NCBI GenBank assembly: GCA_041660045.1
Contig: JBAZXA010000003.1
Coordinates: 317,385-381,384, forward strand
Reading direction: 5' to 3'
DNA length: 64,000 nt
Source of the DNA: WM-3-3 sp041660045
Lineage (GTDB): Bacteria > Pseudomonadota > Gammaproteobacteria > Methylococcales > Methylomonadaceae
The number at the start of each line of letters is the position of its first letter. Positions within the stretch are counted from its first letter, which is position 1. Of this stretch, positions 1 through 9,771 are shown piece by piece. The notes under the pieces are model-generated. The model saw nothing but the letters and a program-made list of their open reading frames with translations. It was not told where the DNA came from and did not search any database. The position numbers and the translations under genes were made by a program.

Positions 1-111
1 GTACTTAAGTCCAGCCCGTCGATGACTATCGACGAGCTAAACTTAAACCCCTTGAATAAAGTAATTCGCTTTAAAAAACCTGAGCCTTAGTCTGCAGGCC
101 AGTAACCCCGC

Positions 112-1434
112 CTAAAACGCCAGCCAGCCATTTAGCATAAAGGTATTATTGGCATTAGCCGATTGCCCGACATTATCAAACTGGGTATAGCCGATATATT
201 GCAAGCTCATCCTTAGGTTAAGCAATGAGCCTAGTAATGACGTTGAGGTTGATTTACCAAACGGCACATAAACTAACTCAGCCGTTAAATATTCGCTATT
301 GGGCCGGTTGTTGGCATAAATCGCGCTGTCGTTAGAACCATCGATTTTGTTATAGGCAAACGTTACCCCATAGGTTTGTTCATAGGTATAGGCGGTATTA
401 AACTTAAACGTATTCAGATAGGTGTTGACGCCGGAAGAGCGTGCGGGCGCCAAGTTTTGATCTTCGTAGATAAAGGTGGTCCTGACTTCAAAGATATGTT
501 TAAGGTTGCCTAAGTACTGGTAATTGGCATCAAAAGCGACATCGGTATAACGGTCTGCGCCTTCTGAGGCATCCCGCCCAGGAAATAAGCTGGCCTTTAA
601 GCCATAATGGCCTACGCTAAAATAATGGCCTTGCCAATTTTTTTGCAAAGCCACGCGCCAGTAAGGGGCGGGGCCATCCAGCCTAATGCGGTCGGCTGCG
701 CCTATGCCGAAACTACGTTGGAAGCTGGTTGAAAAACTGTCATAAGCGCCAGCTTCTAAGTACACCAGGTCATTTATTAAGGCATAAGCGGTGGCACCAC
801 CCACTTGTGAACCCAGCACACCATCAATGATGGCGGTTGCGCCAGGTGCAGGTTGTAAGGCTGAGCCATTAAACGGAAAGCCCCAGGCTGGGGTTGAGTT
901 CCACAAGTCTTGTACGGTTGGGTTATTGTTTAGGGAAATGCCATAACTAAGTTGTAGATCATCCAAATCTAACTGGTCGGCATAGCGGATGTCGGTGTTA
1001 TCCAATGCTACTGCGTGCGCTACGCCATCATACGTTAACTGGCTAAAAGCGCCGGTTTTGCCATAAATACGGCCGGCATAAAACAAGGACGCTTGGTCAA
1101 ATGTAAAGTTGTCATTTTTGTTAAATTCGGCAGGTAGCCCGTCTTGGCCTTTATCGGTATGGGTAAAGGTACCTTGAACAATACCGCTAAGCGGCGGTAG
1201 CTTTTCAGCCAAGCCGCTAGCGCCGCCTTGGACATAGCCATTTAACTTAAAACTGCGGCCAAATGGGGTCAGGTTTGGGCCAAATGATTGGGTATGGCAT
1301 TGGTTACAAGCCACCCCGGTTTGGCGGGTAAAGCTGGGTAATGCGCTGGTATTAAAACTAGTAAAAAGCAACACCAGCGTACAGATGTTTAGCAAACAGC
1401 GGTTATAGATGCGTCCCGCAACTGTCAATTTCAT
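112..1434 (-). CDS. Secreted monohaem (CxxCH) outer-membrane barrel-like protein
   Basis: The 440-residue product starts with a hydrophobic signal segment (residues about 13-32), followed by a single haem-binding CNQCH motif near residue 43. The rest is long and rich in alternating hydrophobic, Tyr and Asn residues, and ends in an aromatic residue (WLAF), which is typical of outer-membrane beta-barrels. One c-type haem at the periplasmic N-terminus joined to a barrel suggests an electron-transfer or haem-bearing porin. The exact role is not recognised. No neighbour on the same strand suggests an operon; the next gene (tamA) is divergent, 271 bp away. The architecture is seen directly; the electron-transfer role is inference. 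Confidence 0.75.
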   Translation of the reverse strand: MKLTVAGRIYNRCLLNICTLVLLFTSFNTSALPSFTRQTGVACNQCHTQSFGPNLTPFGRSFKLNGYVQGGASGLAEKLPPLSGIVQGTFTHTDKGQDGLPAEFNKNDNFTFDQASLFYAGRIYGKTGAFSQLTYDGVAHAVALDNTDIRYADQLDLDDLQLSYGISLNNNPTVQDLWNSTPAWGFPFNGSALQPAPGATAIIDGVLGSQVGGATAYALINDLVYLEAGAYDSFSTSFQRSFGIGAADRIRLDGPAPYWRVALQKNWQGHYFSVGHYGLKASLFPGRDASEGADRYTDVAFDANYQYLGNLKHIFEVRTTFIYEDQNLAPARSSGVNTYLNTFKFNTAYTYEQTYGVTFAYNKIDGSNDSAIYANNRPNSEYLTAELVYVPFGKSTSTSLLGSLLNLRMSLQYIGYTQFDNVGQSANANNTFMLNGWLAF

Positions 1435-1705
1435 GGCTCTACCTAAAGATTAAGATTAAGCCGGGCATGATAAGGGTTAAGGCTTAATAAAACCTTTAAG
1501 ATTGTATGACAATTGTTTTAGCTATGCCGTCTATTATGTTTAGTGTTGGCCAAGCCGTTTTAATACAATCAAATCGGTTTATGTTAGCTAGGCTTACAGC
1601 AAACAAAATATGCTTACTTAATTAATAGGTAATAGGCTAAGCTAAAGCCTTCTTTTATCCAGTCAGCGTGATAGGCTACTAGTATTTGAATAAGTACGGC
1701 TAATT

Positions 1706-3490
1706 TTGGAAATGTTGAATAAAACCAGCTCATGGGCTAGCCCAAAGCGGGGAGCAAGTTTGCTAAACGCTATGCCCAAGATGAAGTCACTGCCGTTTTT
1801 GTTAGTTTGTTTAACGGTAGCTAGTGCTAAAGCTGAAGTTAATGTTAGTGGCCTGCAATCGGCAGAACATGAGAATGTCCTGTTGACGATGGCGCTGGCT
1901 AAAGAGCCTTGTTCCAGCCCTGAGTGGAAAATCCGTCATCTTTTTGCAAATGCCGATGCTGATATTGATGAAGCGTTACGGGCATTAGGCTTTTACCACG
2001 CTGAAATCAGTAAAACGCTAAACTTTAAAGAGGCCTGCTGGCAGGCTGACTTTAACGTAAAGGCAGGCCCGCCCACCTTGATTGAATCAGTTAGTATAGC
2101 GTTAAGCGGTGAGGCTAAGGATGATGCGGACTTTCAAAAATTGTTGGCTAAATTGTCGGCGGCTAAAGGCATGGTGTTACACCACGACTTTTATGAAAAA
2201 ATGAAGCACCGGATAGACGCGTTGGCGCAAGAAAAAGGTTACTTAAAAAGCCAGTTTACAGAACATCAGTTATTAATAGACAAAGCCAACAATAGCGCCG
2301 CCATCAAGCTAAGCTTTGAGTCCGGCAAACGCTTATTTTTTGGTGCAATTACTATTCAGCAAGATAGTTTAAACCCTGATTTTGTTAAGCAATATTTACC
2401 CATAAAAACCGGTGATTATTATACCGGCGCCGGTCTTGCCAAAACTTACACCGTTTTTTCTAACAGTGATTATTTTAAAACCATAGCCATACGTCCGGAT
2501 ACTGAAGGGATACAAGCCAATCAAATTCCGGTCAACATAACGCTAACCCCTAAACCTAAATATCACTATAGCGGGGGCTTAGGTTTTGATACCGATATAG
2601 GGCCATTATTAAGTGGCAGTTTTATTAACCGCAGGTTAAACCGTCGCGGACATTATCTGACCGCCAATATTGATATATCGCCAGTATTGTCCACGGCAGA
2701 TGCTGAGTACAATATCCCTTTAAGCCATCCCGTTACCGATTCATTTAGCTTGGGTGGCGGGCTTAAGCGCGAAGATAACCAAAGTTACCGCTCACTTTCG
2801 GCAAAATTGGCCGGCCGCTTAAAACACGCCTATAGTGATGGCTGGAAGCAGACTTTAGCTTTAGATTTGAGCTATGAAGATTTTGTCACCGGCGCCACTT
2901 CCGGGCAGACTTTTTTATTGGTGCCGAGCGCGAGTTGGTTACGCACTAAAACCGATGACTTGTTACGCCCCAGCAATGGCTACCGGGTGCAATTTGATGT
3001 TAGTGGCAGTCATCAAAGTCTGTTATCCAGCGTTAGTTTTGCGCAGGCCTTATTTTCTGGTACCTTAATCCACCCGGCCTTTGGAGACGCTAAATGGATA
3101 GCCCATACTGATTTAGGCGCTACGCTTGCCGATCCGTTTGCGCGCTTACCTACCACTTACCGCTTTTATGCCGGTGGCTTAAACAGTGTGCGGGGTTATG
3201 CTTACCGCGAACTAGGCCCTAAAGACAGCGCAGGTGCGGTTGAAGGTGGGCGCTATTTAACTACGCTTAGCGCAGAATATGAGCAGCCGATTTTGAAAGA
3301 TTGGGCCTTGGCCGCGTTTATTGATAGTGGCAATGCTTATAATTCCAGCAAAATCAACTTAAAAACCGGTGTCGGTTTGGGGATACGATGGTTTTCACCC
3401 ATAGGGCCTGTGCGTTTAGATGTCGGCATTCCCCTTAACGAATCCAAGTCATCGTTTCAGATCCATTTTTCAGCGGGTTCACGGTTATGA
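1706..3490 (+). CDS. tamA: TamA, Omp85-family translocation and assembly module outer-membrane protein
   Basis: TamA is an Omp85/BamA-type outer-membrane barrel that works with the periplasm-spanning TamB. The 594-residue product has a signal peptide (SLPFLLVCLTVASAKA, around residues 28-43 of this reading), then about 230 residues of POTRA-like alpha/beta repeats. The barrel follows (from about residue 285) and contains the VRGY-type lid-lock motif (SVRGYAY, near residue 496) and ends in GSRL. The length is usual for TamA (about 580). The start is uncertain: the first ATG at 1706 puts 25 extra residues before the signal peptide, and the ATG at 1781 gives a cleaner signal sequence; neither has a strong ribosome binding site. 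The stop overlaps the tamB start (ATGA), so the two are translationally coupled. Confidence 0.9.
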   Translation: MEMLNKTSSWASPKRGASLLNAMPKMKSLPFLLVCLTVASAKAEVNVSGLQSAEHENVLLTMALAKEPCSSPEWKIRHLFANADADIDEALRALGFYHAEISKTLNFKEACWQADFNVKAGPPTLIESVSIALSGEAKDDADFQKLLAKLSAAKGMVLHHDFYEKMKHRIDALAQEKGYLKSQFTEHQLLIDKANNSAAIKLSFESGKRLFFGAITIQQDSLNPDFVKQYLPIKTGDYYTGAGLAKTYTVFSNSDYFKTIAIRPDTEGIQANQIPVNITLTPKPKYHYSGGLGFDTDIGPLLSGSFINRRLNRRGHYLTANIDISPVLSTADAEYNIPLSHPVTDSFSLGGGLKREDNQSYRSLSAKLAGRLKHAYSDGWKQTLALDLSYEDFVTGATSGQTFLLVPSASWLRTKTDDLLRPSNGYRVQFDVSGSHQSLLSSVSFAQALFSGTLIHPAFGDAKWIAHTDLGATLADPFARLPTTYRFYAGGLNSVRGYAYRELGPKDSAGAVEGGRYLTTLSAEYEQPILKDWALAAFIDSGNAYNSSKINLKTGVGLGIRWFSPIGPVRLDVGIPLNESKSSFQIHFSAGSRL

Positions 3491-6400
3491 AGCGAGTTGG
3501 GATTATCAGCTTGCTAGTTATCGGCTTGATAATGGGCAGCGTCTTTAGCTTATTAGGCACTGCGGCAGGTAGCCGCTGGTTAATCCTGTCGCTAACCCAT
3601 AGCCTTCCTTTGTCATTGTCTATAGATCAGGTGCATGGCACGCTGCTAGGAGACCTTAGGCTAAACGGTATTAATTACCAAAACCCAACACAAAAACTCA
3701 GCGTAAATTCGCTGACACTCAGTTGGCAACCAGTGCAGTTGTTGTCCCGGCGTGTCGTCAAGATCAGCGCCTTGGACATCAACGCTATAGACTTGGAACT
3801 TGCACAAGCAGAGCCACCTGTAGATGAAAAGCCCATTAAGCTTGAAATAAAACCATTTTTACCGCTAAGCATTATTATCGGGCAATTGCGTGTGACTGAT
3901 CTGGCCGTGCATCAAAACGGCCAGCTACATAAGCTACAAAGCTTAGTGCTCAAGGCCGTGTTAGACCCTGGGCAAGTGGACATCACAAGCCTGGATATCG
4001 CGGCTGAGCCTATTGCTGTGAGTAGCCACGGCACACTGGTACTCAGCCAAGATTTGCCCGTTACCTTAACCGCAGTTTGGCAGATAAAACCCAGTACGGG
4101 TGAATTATGGCAAGGTCAAGCTAAGGTAAAAGGTGACCTTAAAAAATTATTGCTGAGCAGTGACTTGTCAGGGCCTGTTAATGTCCAGTTACAAGGCCAA
4201 GTTGATGATGTGGCCAATAATGCTCATGTTGATGTCAGCGGCGATTGGCAACATTTGCAATGGCCTTGGGTAGGCGCTGAAGCAGTTTTTAAAAGTAACG
4301 CAGGACACTTTAAGTTAGCGGGTGGTTTAAGCGCCTATGTCCTTATGCTAAACGCACAAATTAATCCACCGTATTTAAATAATGCTGAACTGATACTCGA
4401 TGCTAAAGGGGGTATAGACCATATCCAGCTGAATAAACTTGCGCTTAATTCGCCCGATGGCAAATTTTTGCTCACCGGTCAGGTGGCTTGGCCGGATGCT
4501 GTTATGTTTGATGTTAGTGCTAACGCTGAAAACTTTAACCCCGCCGTGTTTAATGCCGAGTTGCCGGGCAAGATAACTTTTGACAGCCAATGCAAAGGCA
4601 GTTGGGCGGGCAGTGCCCTGCAATTGGAGCTGGCTATTAATCAATTACAAGGCCAGTTACGTGGCACGGCGGTTAGCGCACAAGGTCATCTGCAGCTAGC
4701 CAAGCAAATAGTCAACGTGCAAGATCTGGAAATAGCATCGGGAATTAACAAAATCATCGCAAACGGCAGCCTAGGCGAGCAACAAGGCCAATTAAACGTA
4801 GACTTAAACTTGGCGCGCTTGGATACCCTTTGGCCTGGCTTAAAAGGTAAACTAACGGGCATGGCCAAATTGCAAGGTAGCTTGCAAAATCCTGCAGTAA
4901 ACTTTCAAGCACAGGGCAAAAACCTTGCTTTTGCCAGTTATAGCAGCCAACAATTGGCGATAAACTTGGATTACCATCCAGAGCCCCAGCTGCAATCAAG
5001 CTTAATGTTTTCTAGCAGCGCTATAAAAAATGCGGGTAAAACCTTGCTTTCTTCGCTTACGCTAAATGCCGAGGGTACAGCTTTAGCGCATCGCTTAAAT
5101 TTAAGTGCGGATAGTGTTTATGGCGAATTTTCCAGCAATCTGGCAGGTCGCTATGATAAGGGGCTTTGGCAAGGTAACTTGGCTAGCTTAAGCTTGGCCA
5201 ATCCAGATATAGGGGCATGGCAATTAGACAAAAAACTGCCCATAGAAATAAGGCAAAAAGATGTAGGTGTGGATGTTAATTTAGCCGATTTTTGCTTAAG
5301 CCAAAACGGCGCTAAGATCTGCAGCGCGGGTTATTACAAGGCCAATGGTGATTTTCAAGTTAACCTAAATGCCAGGCACTTACCCACGCAATTATTGCAG
5401 CCTTTTTTACCGGAACAAATGTTGTTAAATGGCAGCATAAATCTTGCTGCGGACGTGTACCAAAAACGCGGTACGTTAAATGGCAACTATCATTTGGATA
5501 TGCCAGAACCTGCCCAGATTAAACTCCCCTCTGAAATTAAAACAGAATTGGCAATAAGGCTAACAGAATTAGCCGGTGAAATTAATGCGGGTAAAATCAA
5601 TAGCCGTTTTAATTTAGCCTTGCCGGCAAACGATCAAATCAGCGGCACTTTGGCATTCGACACGAAAACGCCGCAAACGTTGTCGGGGCATATTAATGCC
5701 GCCATTGCCAACTTTGCTTTGCTGAATGCTTTTGTGCCCCAGTTAACTGAGCTAAAAGGCAAATTTAATGCGGATTTAAATTTGGCCGGAACCTTAAAAC
5801 AGCCTTTGCTTGAAGGCAGTTTGGCATTAACGCAAGCCGGGGCTAAGTATCCAGAACTTGGTTTAGAATTCCGTGAGGTTAACCTTCAGGCCACCTCACC
5901 CGGTATCGGTACAGAAGCTATCAAAATTTTTGCTTCAGCCAAATCAGGAAAGGGTAGCGTGCGGCTTGATGGCGTCTTGGATTTGCAAACTAGCACGCAA
6001 TGGCCTTTAATGCTTAGCTTAATTGGCGATAATTTTGAGGTCAGCAAATTACCCGAAGCGGAAGTGGCTGTTTCACCCGACCTTAAATTAGCGTTTTCAC
6101 AAAGCCAAGGCTTAGTTACCGGCAAACTAAATATCCCTAAAGCTAAAATCCAGCTTAAACAACTGCCTGCCAATGCGGTGGCGGTAAGCCCAGATGAGCA
6201 TATTTTAGGGACAGTTAAACCAGCTGAAAAAAGCTTTGCCGCTGAGGGCATCAACGTGTCTGTAGCGATAGCGCTGGGTCAACAGGTGAGTTTTTCTGGC
6301 CAAGGCCTGGAAACCCAATTATCTGGTAATTTAAAACTTAAGCAAGCAGAGGGCAAAACTGATTTGCAAGGCAATGTTGATATGGCTAAAGCCACTTACA

Positions 6401-6942
6401 AAAGCTACGGGCAAGACTTATCGGTGCGTAAAGGCCGCTTAATCTTTAATGGTCCTATCGACAACCCTTGGCTGGATGTAGAGGCAATCAGGTTATCTAA
6501 AAATAAAAAAATCACCGCTGTCCTTAGCCTATCAGGATCCATACAACAGCCACAAACGCGTATCTTTTCAGAGCCAGCCTTACCCGAGACTGAAGCCTTG
6601 GCCTATCTGATTACCGGCCAAGGCTTAGACCAGCTCGGCAAATCTGATGGTAATGCCGTGGCCAGCGCAGCGCTGGCGTATGGCTCAGGACAAGCCGCAT
6701 GGTTAGCAGATAAACTTGGTGTGGATATTTTAGAGGTGGAAGAAGGCGAAACCTTGCAAAAAAGCCTATTATCCATAGGCCAAAATTTGAGCAAAGATTT
6801 TTACGTTGGTGCTAAAGTGGGCTTGTTTACTAAGCAAGCTGTGCTTGTTGTCAAACACAAGTTAACCGATATTTTTAATGTGGAAACCCAAGCGGGCAGC
6901 TCCCAACGGGTAAAAATAAATGCCGAATTTGATACCGATTGA
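3487..6942 (+). CDS. tamB: TamB, translocation/assembly module AsmA-like protein (DUF490)
   Basis: TamB is an inner-membrane-anchored, very long beta-taco protein of the AsmA-like/VPS13 bridge type. It joins TamA across the periplasm and is implicated in outer-membrane protein insertion and phospholipid transport. This 1151-residue product has one N-terminal membrane anchor (about residues 5-27). Then follow hundreds of residues of repetitive beta-strand sequence rich in LxLxG and N/Q. The conserved DUF490 C-terminus lies in the last 250 residues, with the phrases YLITGQGLDQLG and SQRVKINAEFDTD. It overlaps tamA by 4 nt, the arrangement seen in E. coli tamAB (ytfMN). Length is slightly below E. 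coli TamB (1259). Confidence 0.93.
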   Translation: MKRVGIISLLVIGLIMGSVFSLLGTAAGSRWLILSLTHSLPLSLSIDQVHGTLLGDLRLNGINYQNPTQKLSVNSLTLSWQPVQLLSRRVVKISALDINAIDLELAQAEPPVDEKPIKLEIKPFLPLSIIIGQLRVTDLAVHQNGQLHKLQSLVLKAVLDPGQVDITSLDIAAEPIAVSSHGTLVLSQDLPVTLTAVWQIKPSTGELWQGQAKVKGDLKKLLLSSDLSGPVNVQLQGQVDDVANNAHVDVSGDWQHLQWPWVGAEAVFKSNAGHFKLAGGLSAYVLMLNAQINPPYLNNAELILDAKGGIDHIQLNKLALNSPDGKFLLTGQVAWPDAVMFDVSANAENFNPAVFNAELPGKITFDSQCKGSWAGSALQLELAINQLQGQLRGTAVSAQGHLQLAKQIVNVQDLEIASGINKIIANGSLGEQQGQLNVDLNLARLDTLWPGLKGKLTGMAKLQGSLQNPAVNFQAQGKNLAFASYSSQQLAINLDYHPEPQLQSSLMFSSSAIKNAGKTLLSSLTLNAEGTALAHRLNLSADSVYGEFSSNLAGRYDKGLWQGNLASLSLANPDIGAWQLDKKLPIEIRQKDVGVDVNLADFCLSQNGAKICSAGYYKANGDFQVNLNARHLPTQLLQPFLPEQMLLNGSINLAADVYQKRGTLNGNYHLDMPEPAQIKLPSEIKTELAIRLTELAGEINAGKINSRFNLALPANDQISGTLAFDTKTPQTLSGHINAAIANFALLNAFVPQLTELKGKFNADLNLAGTLKQPLLEGSLALTQAGAKYPELGLEFREVNLQATSPGIGTEAIKIFASAKSGKGSVRLDGVLDLQTSTQWPLMLSLIGDNFEVSKLPEAEVAVSPDLKLAFSQSQGLVTGKLNIPKAKIQLKQLPANAVAVSPDEHILGTVKPAEKSFAAEGINVSVAIALGQQVSFSGQGLETQLSGNLKLKQAEGKTDLQGNVDMAKATYKSYGQDLSVRKGRLIFNGPIDNPWLDVEAIRLSKNKKITAVLSLSGSIQQPQTRIFSEPALPETEALAYLITGQGLDQLGKSDGNAVASAALAYGSGQAAWLADKLGVDILEVEEGETLQKSLLSIGQNLSKDFYVGAKVGLFTKQAVLVVKHKLTDIFNVETQAGSSQRVKINAEFDTD

Positions 6943-6949
6943 GCGACAT

Positions 6950-8551
6950 ATGCCAACGCGAGCACTGATTTATTTTGCCTATTTTTTAAAAACCTCAACA
7001 CGTTACCAAAACCTTAAAAAGTTTTTTTATAACTTGTTGGAGAGCCCGGACAGCCGTTTAAAATCGTATTTTGACGTGTTTATGATCGGCTTGGTTATCC
7101 TTAGTGTGTTTTTACTGATCAATGAGGTTAGCGGCGCCATAGACTATGTGGATTGGTATGAGCAATGCATCGTCAGCCTGTTTGTCGTGGAATATTTGTT
7201 ACGTTTTTGGATTTATAGCGATAACCATAAAATGATAATTGAGTACTACGAGAAGGTGCAATATCTCGGCGTACCCTTTCAAGTCAGTAAAATTTTCAAA
7301 AGCTTAATCACCAAAAAAATTGAATATATATTTAGCCCCTTAGCCTTAATTGATTTACTCGCGATCTTGCCGAGTTACCGTGAACTGCGGGTTTTAAGGG
7401 TTTTTATTATTTTCCGTTTATTTAAGCTGTTCCGCTATTTAAGTAGCATCAAACTGTTTAGCGAAATTTTATCGAATAAGCGATTTGAGCTATACACCTT
7501 AGCTATTTTTCTAAGTTTTTTAATTTTTATTGGCAGCACCGCGCTGTATTTATTTGAAAACCCAGCCAATGGCGGCGATGTTAAAACCCTGTTTGATGCT
7601 TTTTATTTGTCTGTGGTTACCATGTCTACAGTGGGTTATGGCGATATTTCACCGCATACCACGGGTGGGCGCTTAATTGCCATAGCGCTGATTTTTTCCG
7701 GTTTAGGTTTTATTTCATTTTTTACTTCAATCATTGTGTCCGCTTTCAGCGACAAAATGCAAAATATACGGGCTAGCCAAGTTTATCTAGAACTTAAGCG
7801 CTACGACAGCTTTGTGATTATTTGTGGCTTTGGCCGGGTGGGCCAGCACATAGCCAAACAATTGCAAAAAGACCAACAAGCGTTTGTGGTGATTGACCCT
7901 AACGAAACTAAAATTAACCAGGCTAAGCAACTTAAATACCTAGCTATACACGAAGATGCCAGTAAAAATGAAATATTGCTTAACGTCGGCATTAATAGCA
8001 ACGCCTCGGCTATTTTGTGTACAACTGGTGATGATGTGACGAATGTTTACATTACCTTAACTAGCCGTCACTTAAACAAACAAATCCGTATTTTATCGCG
8101 CGCCAATAAATTGGAATCGGTAAAAAAACTTTATCAAGCGGGTGCCAATAACGTTATCCAACCATTTGAAATTGCCGGTATGGTTATCGCAGAATATGTT
8201 GGCCAGCCTGTGGCTTTTGAGGCCATCGTAGGCATTTTAAATGAAGAAAAGCAATTTATCTTGGAAACTATCCCCGTGCTTAACAATGCGTTTATCGCCG
8301 GAAAAACCATAGCGGATATAAACTTAGCACAACGCAAGCTTATGTTGGTTGGCATTATCAGCAATAATCCGTTACATCACTTGCATAAAAACAGCTATCC
8401 GGTAAATAACCAATGTTTTTACTTTAACCCAGAAGTCAATTTTGAACTACAACCTGGCGATATCCTCGTGGTGTTAGGCAGAAAATTAGGGATAGATTTT
8501 TTTCGTGATCAAATTGAAAAAAGCCGCTTAAAAAGAAAGGTAAAATCATGA
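6950..8551 (+). CDS. Six-TM potassium channel with C-terminal RCK (TrkA-N/TrkA-C) domain
   Basis: This is a Kch/Kv-like K+ channel of 533 residues. S1 lies around residues 41-60 and S2 around 72-88. S4 carries spaced basic residues (RELRVLRVFIIFRLFKLFRYL region, about 144-164). The selectivity filter TVGYGD is at about 227-232 and S6 follows. A cytoplasmic RCK/TrkA-N domain starts with the nucleotide-binding CGFGRVGQ (about 292), and a TrkA-C half ends the protein. I chose the ATG at 6950, just after the tamB stop, with a GAG six bases upstream. An ATG at 6920 inside tamB would add ten residues. It overlaps the next gene, a second RCK-like protein, by 4 nt (ATGA), so both are probably made together as channel and regulator. 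Confidence 0.85.
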   Translation: MPTRALIYFAYFLKTSTRYQNLKKFFYNLLESPDSRLKSYFDVFMIGLVILSVFLLINEVSGAIDYVDWYEQCIVSLFVVEYLLRFWIYSDNHKMIIEYYEKVQYLGVPFQVSKIFKSLITKKIEYIFSPLALIDLLAILPSYRELRVLRVFIIFRLFKLFRYLSSIKLFSEILSNKRFELYTLAIFLSFLIFIGSTALYLFENPANGGDVKTLFDAFYLSVVTMSTVGYGDISPHTTGGRLIAIALIFSGLGFISFFTSIIVSAFSDKMQNIRASQVYLELKRYDSFVIICGFGRVGQHIAKQLQKDQQAFVVIDPNETKINQAKQLKYLAIHEDASKNEILLNVGINSNASAILCTTGDDVTNVYITLTSRHLNKQIRILSRANKLESVKKLYQAGANNVIQPFEIAGMVIAEYVGQPVAFEAIVGILNEEKQFILETIPVLNNAFIAGKTIADINLAQRKLMLVGIISNNPLHHLHKNSYPVNNQCFYFNPEVNFELQPGDILVVLGRKLGIDFFRDQIEKSRLKRKVKS

Positions 8552-9264
8552 TGCGCATCGCCGTTTTTGGTTATAGCCTCATGGCTTTTGAAGCCATGCG
8601 TAGGCTAAATCCTAAGCAATACCAAATTGTTTTTGTTGTTAAGGATAACGCCCAAGCCATGCAAGCCAAGGAACAAGGCATCACCGCGGTTAGTTTGGAT
8701 TTCCGTAATGACGATGAATTAAAAGCAATTGGTATAGGCCGTAATATTGATGTGTTGTTTTGTTTTTTCCCTAAAGATTCAGATAATGTGTTTTTAACTA
8801 TTTCTGCACGCGCCATCGACAAGCAATTGAATATCATTGCCATAGTGGATGACCCTGATTCGGCAGAAAAATTATTGGCGGCCGGGGCTAATAAAATTAT
8901 TGACCCCTATGAAATTTGCGGTACTAAAACCCACCAAATGCTCACCAAACCTGAGATTACCCAAATATTGGACGAAACTGTTTTTGGCCAACACGATTTG
9001 AATATTGCGCAAATAGAAATCCCACTGGGCTCATGGCTGGAAAATATCCAAATCAGTCAACTTACGCGTGAGAGCCAACACCAATTGCTGGTGTTAGGTG
9101 TAGTCGATAAAGAACTCGGTGAGGAACTGCATTTTGTCATTGGCGAAAAAGAACATTACTTGAACGCTGGCGATGTATTAGTGGTGATGGGGCCGTCAAA
9201 CGCGATTACCTTGTTTACCGAGGAGATCAGTCAAACCCAACAAAAAACTCGGGTTGTAAACTAG
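8548..9264 (+). CDS. RCK/TrkA-like NAD-binding protein, probable partner of the upstream K+ channel
   Basis: The 238-residue soluble protein has an N-terminal Rossmann-like TrkA-N fold and a C-terminal TrkA-C half (QLLVLGVVDKELGEELHF through NAGDVLVVMGP). It mirrors the C-terminal half of the channel encoded just upstream, including the shared phrase AGANxxIxPxEI. The glycine-rich nucleotide loop is eroded: the first strand reads AVFGYSLMAFEA where the family expects GxGxxG, so NAD/ATP binding may be lost. The start sits in an ATGATG overlap with the channel stop, preceded by AGAAAGG at 8534-8540. I infer a second gating-ring subunit or a paralogue that forms mixed rings with the channel. Confidence 0.75.
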   Translation: MMRIAVFGYSLMAFEAMRRLNPKQYQIVFVVKDNAQAMQAKEQGITAVSLDFRNDDELKAIGIGRNIDVLFCFFPKDSDNVFLTISARAIDKQLNIIAIVDDPDSAEKLLAAGANKIIDPYEICGTKTHQMLTKPEITQILDETVFGQHDLNIAQIEIPLGSWLENIQISQLTRESQHQLLVLGVVDKELGEELHFVIGEKEHYLNAGDVLVVMGPSNAITLFTEEISQTQQKTRVVN

Positions 9265-9771
9265 ATAGTTTAGGCTACCAAGCCATGATTTACATGGGGC
9301 AGATTTTAAAATTAAATCAGCGTCGAGTTTGCAAATATATAGCTAAGTCAATTAGCTTAAGTATTGATAACGTGAGAATATTCTTAATATCCTCCATTTA
9401 TAGAATGTCATTTTGACACACAAAAAAAGTGTCAATTATTTTTACACTTTTGCCACAAAGCTCAATTTTAATTTCTTAATAACTTACTAATAATATTAAA
9501 AAGTATATCTATTGGTATGGTATTTGACTAAGCATTGCGTAGAACTGGGTGTGACTGTCATTTTTCGATTTTATAGCAATATTTTCTTAAAAATAACTTA
9601 CTAGAGGCTTGTGTCTAGTGACTAGGAGAATGAGTTTAGCGTGTGTCAGTTTTTTTTACAGTTACAGCCATTTCTATAACCTAGCCAAGTTTGTATGTTG
9701 GGGCTAATTTCTTTCTAAAAGCAATTAATCTTAGCGGGCTGAATATTCTGCAATCTTTATCAGGAGTTTTT
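9265..9771. other. 507-bp AT-rich intergenic region upstream of the NIDO/dockerin gene
   Basis: No convincing gene is present. The region holds the inverted repeat at 9413-9435 and ends with a good ribosome binding site, AGGAG at 9762-9766, five bases before the ATG at 9772. I looked for a sigma-54 element of the kind found upstream of some PEP-CTERM genes and found no match with correct GG-N10-GC spacing. Confidence 0.6.
9413..9435. promoter_or_regulatory. Inverted repeat TTGACAC-N9-GTGTCAA, possible operator
   Basis: A perfect 7-bp inverted repeat with a nine-base A-rich spacer lies about 340 bp upstream of the secreted NIDO/dockerin gene. The half-site spacing fits a dimeric regulator. 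It could also be a weak bidirectional terminator for the K+ channel operon, because the right arm is followed by TTATTTTT. Confidence 0.35.

Noticed and set aside
9265..9771. Sigma-54 promoter upstream of the dockerin gene, as found for some PEP-CTERM genes
   Set aside because: The best GG...GC pairs have spacing of 11, not 10, and poor flanking matches.
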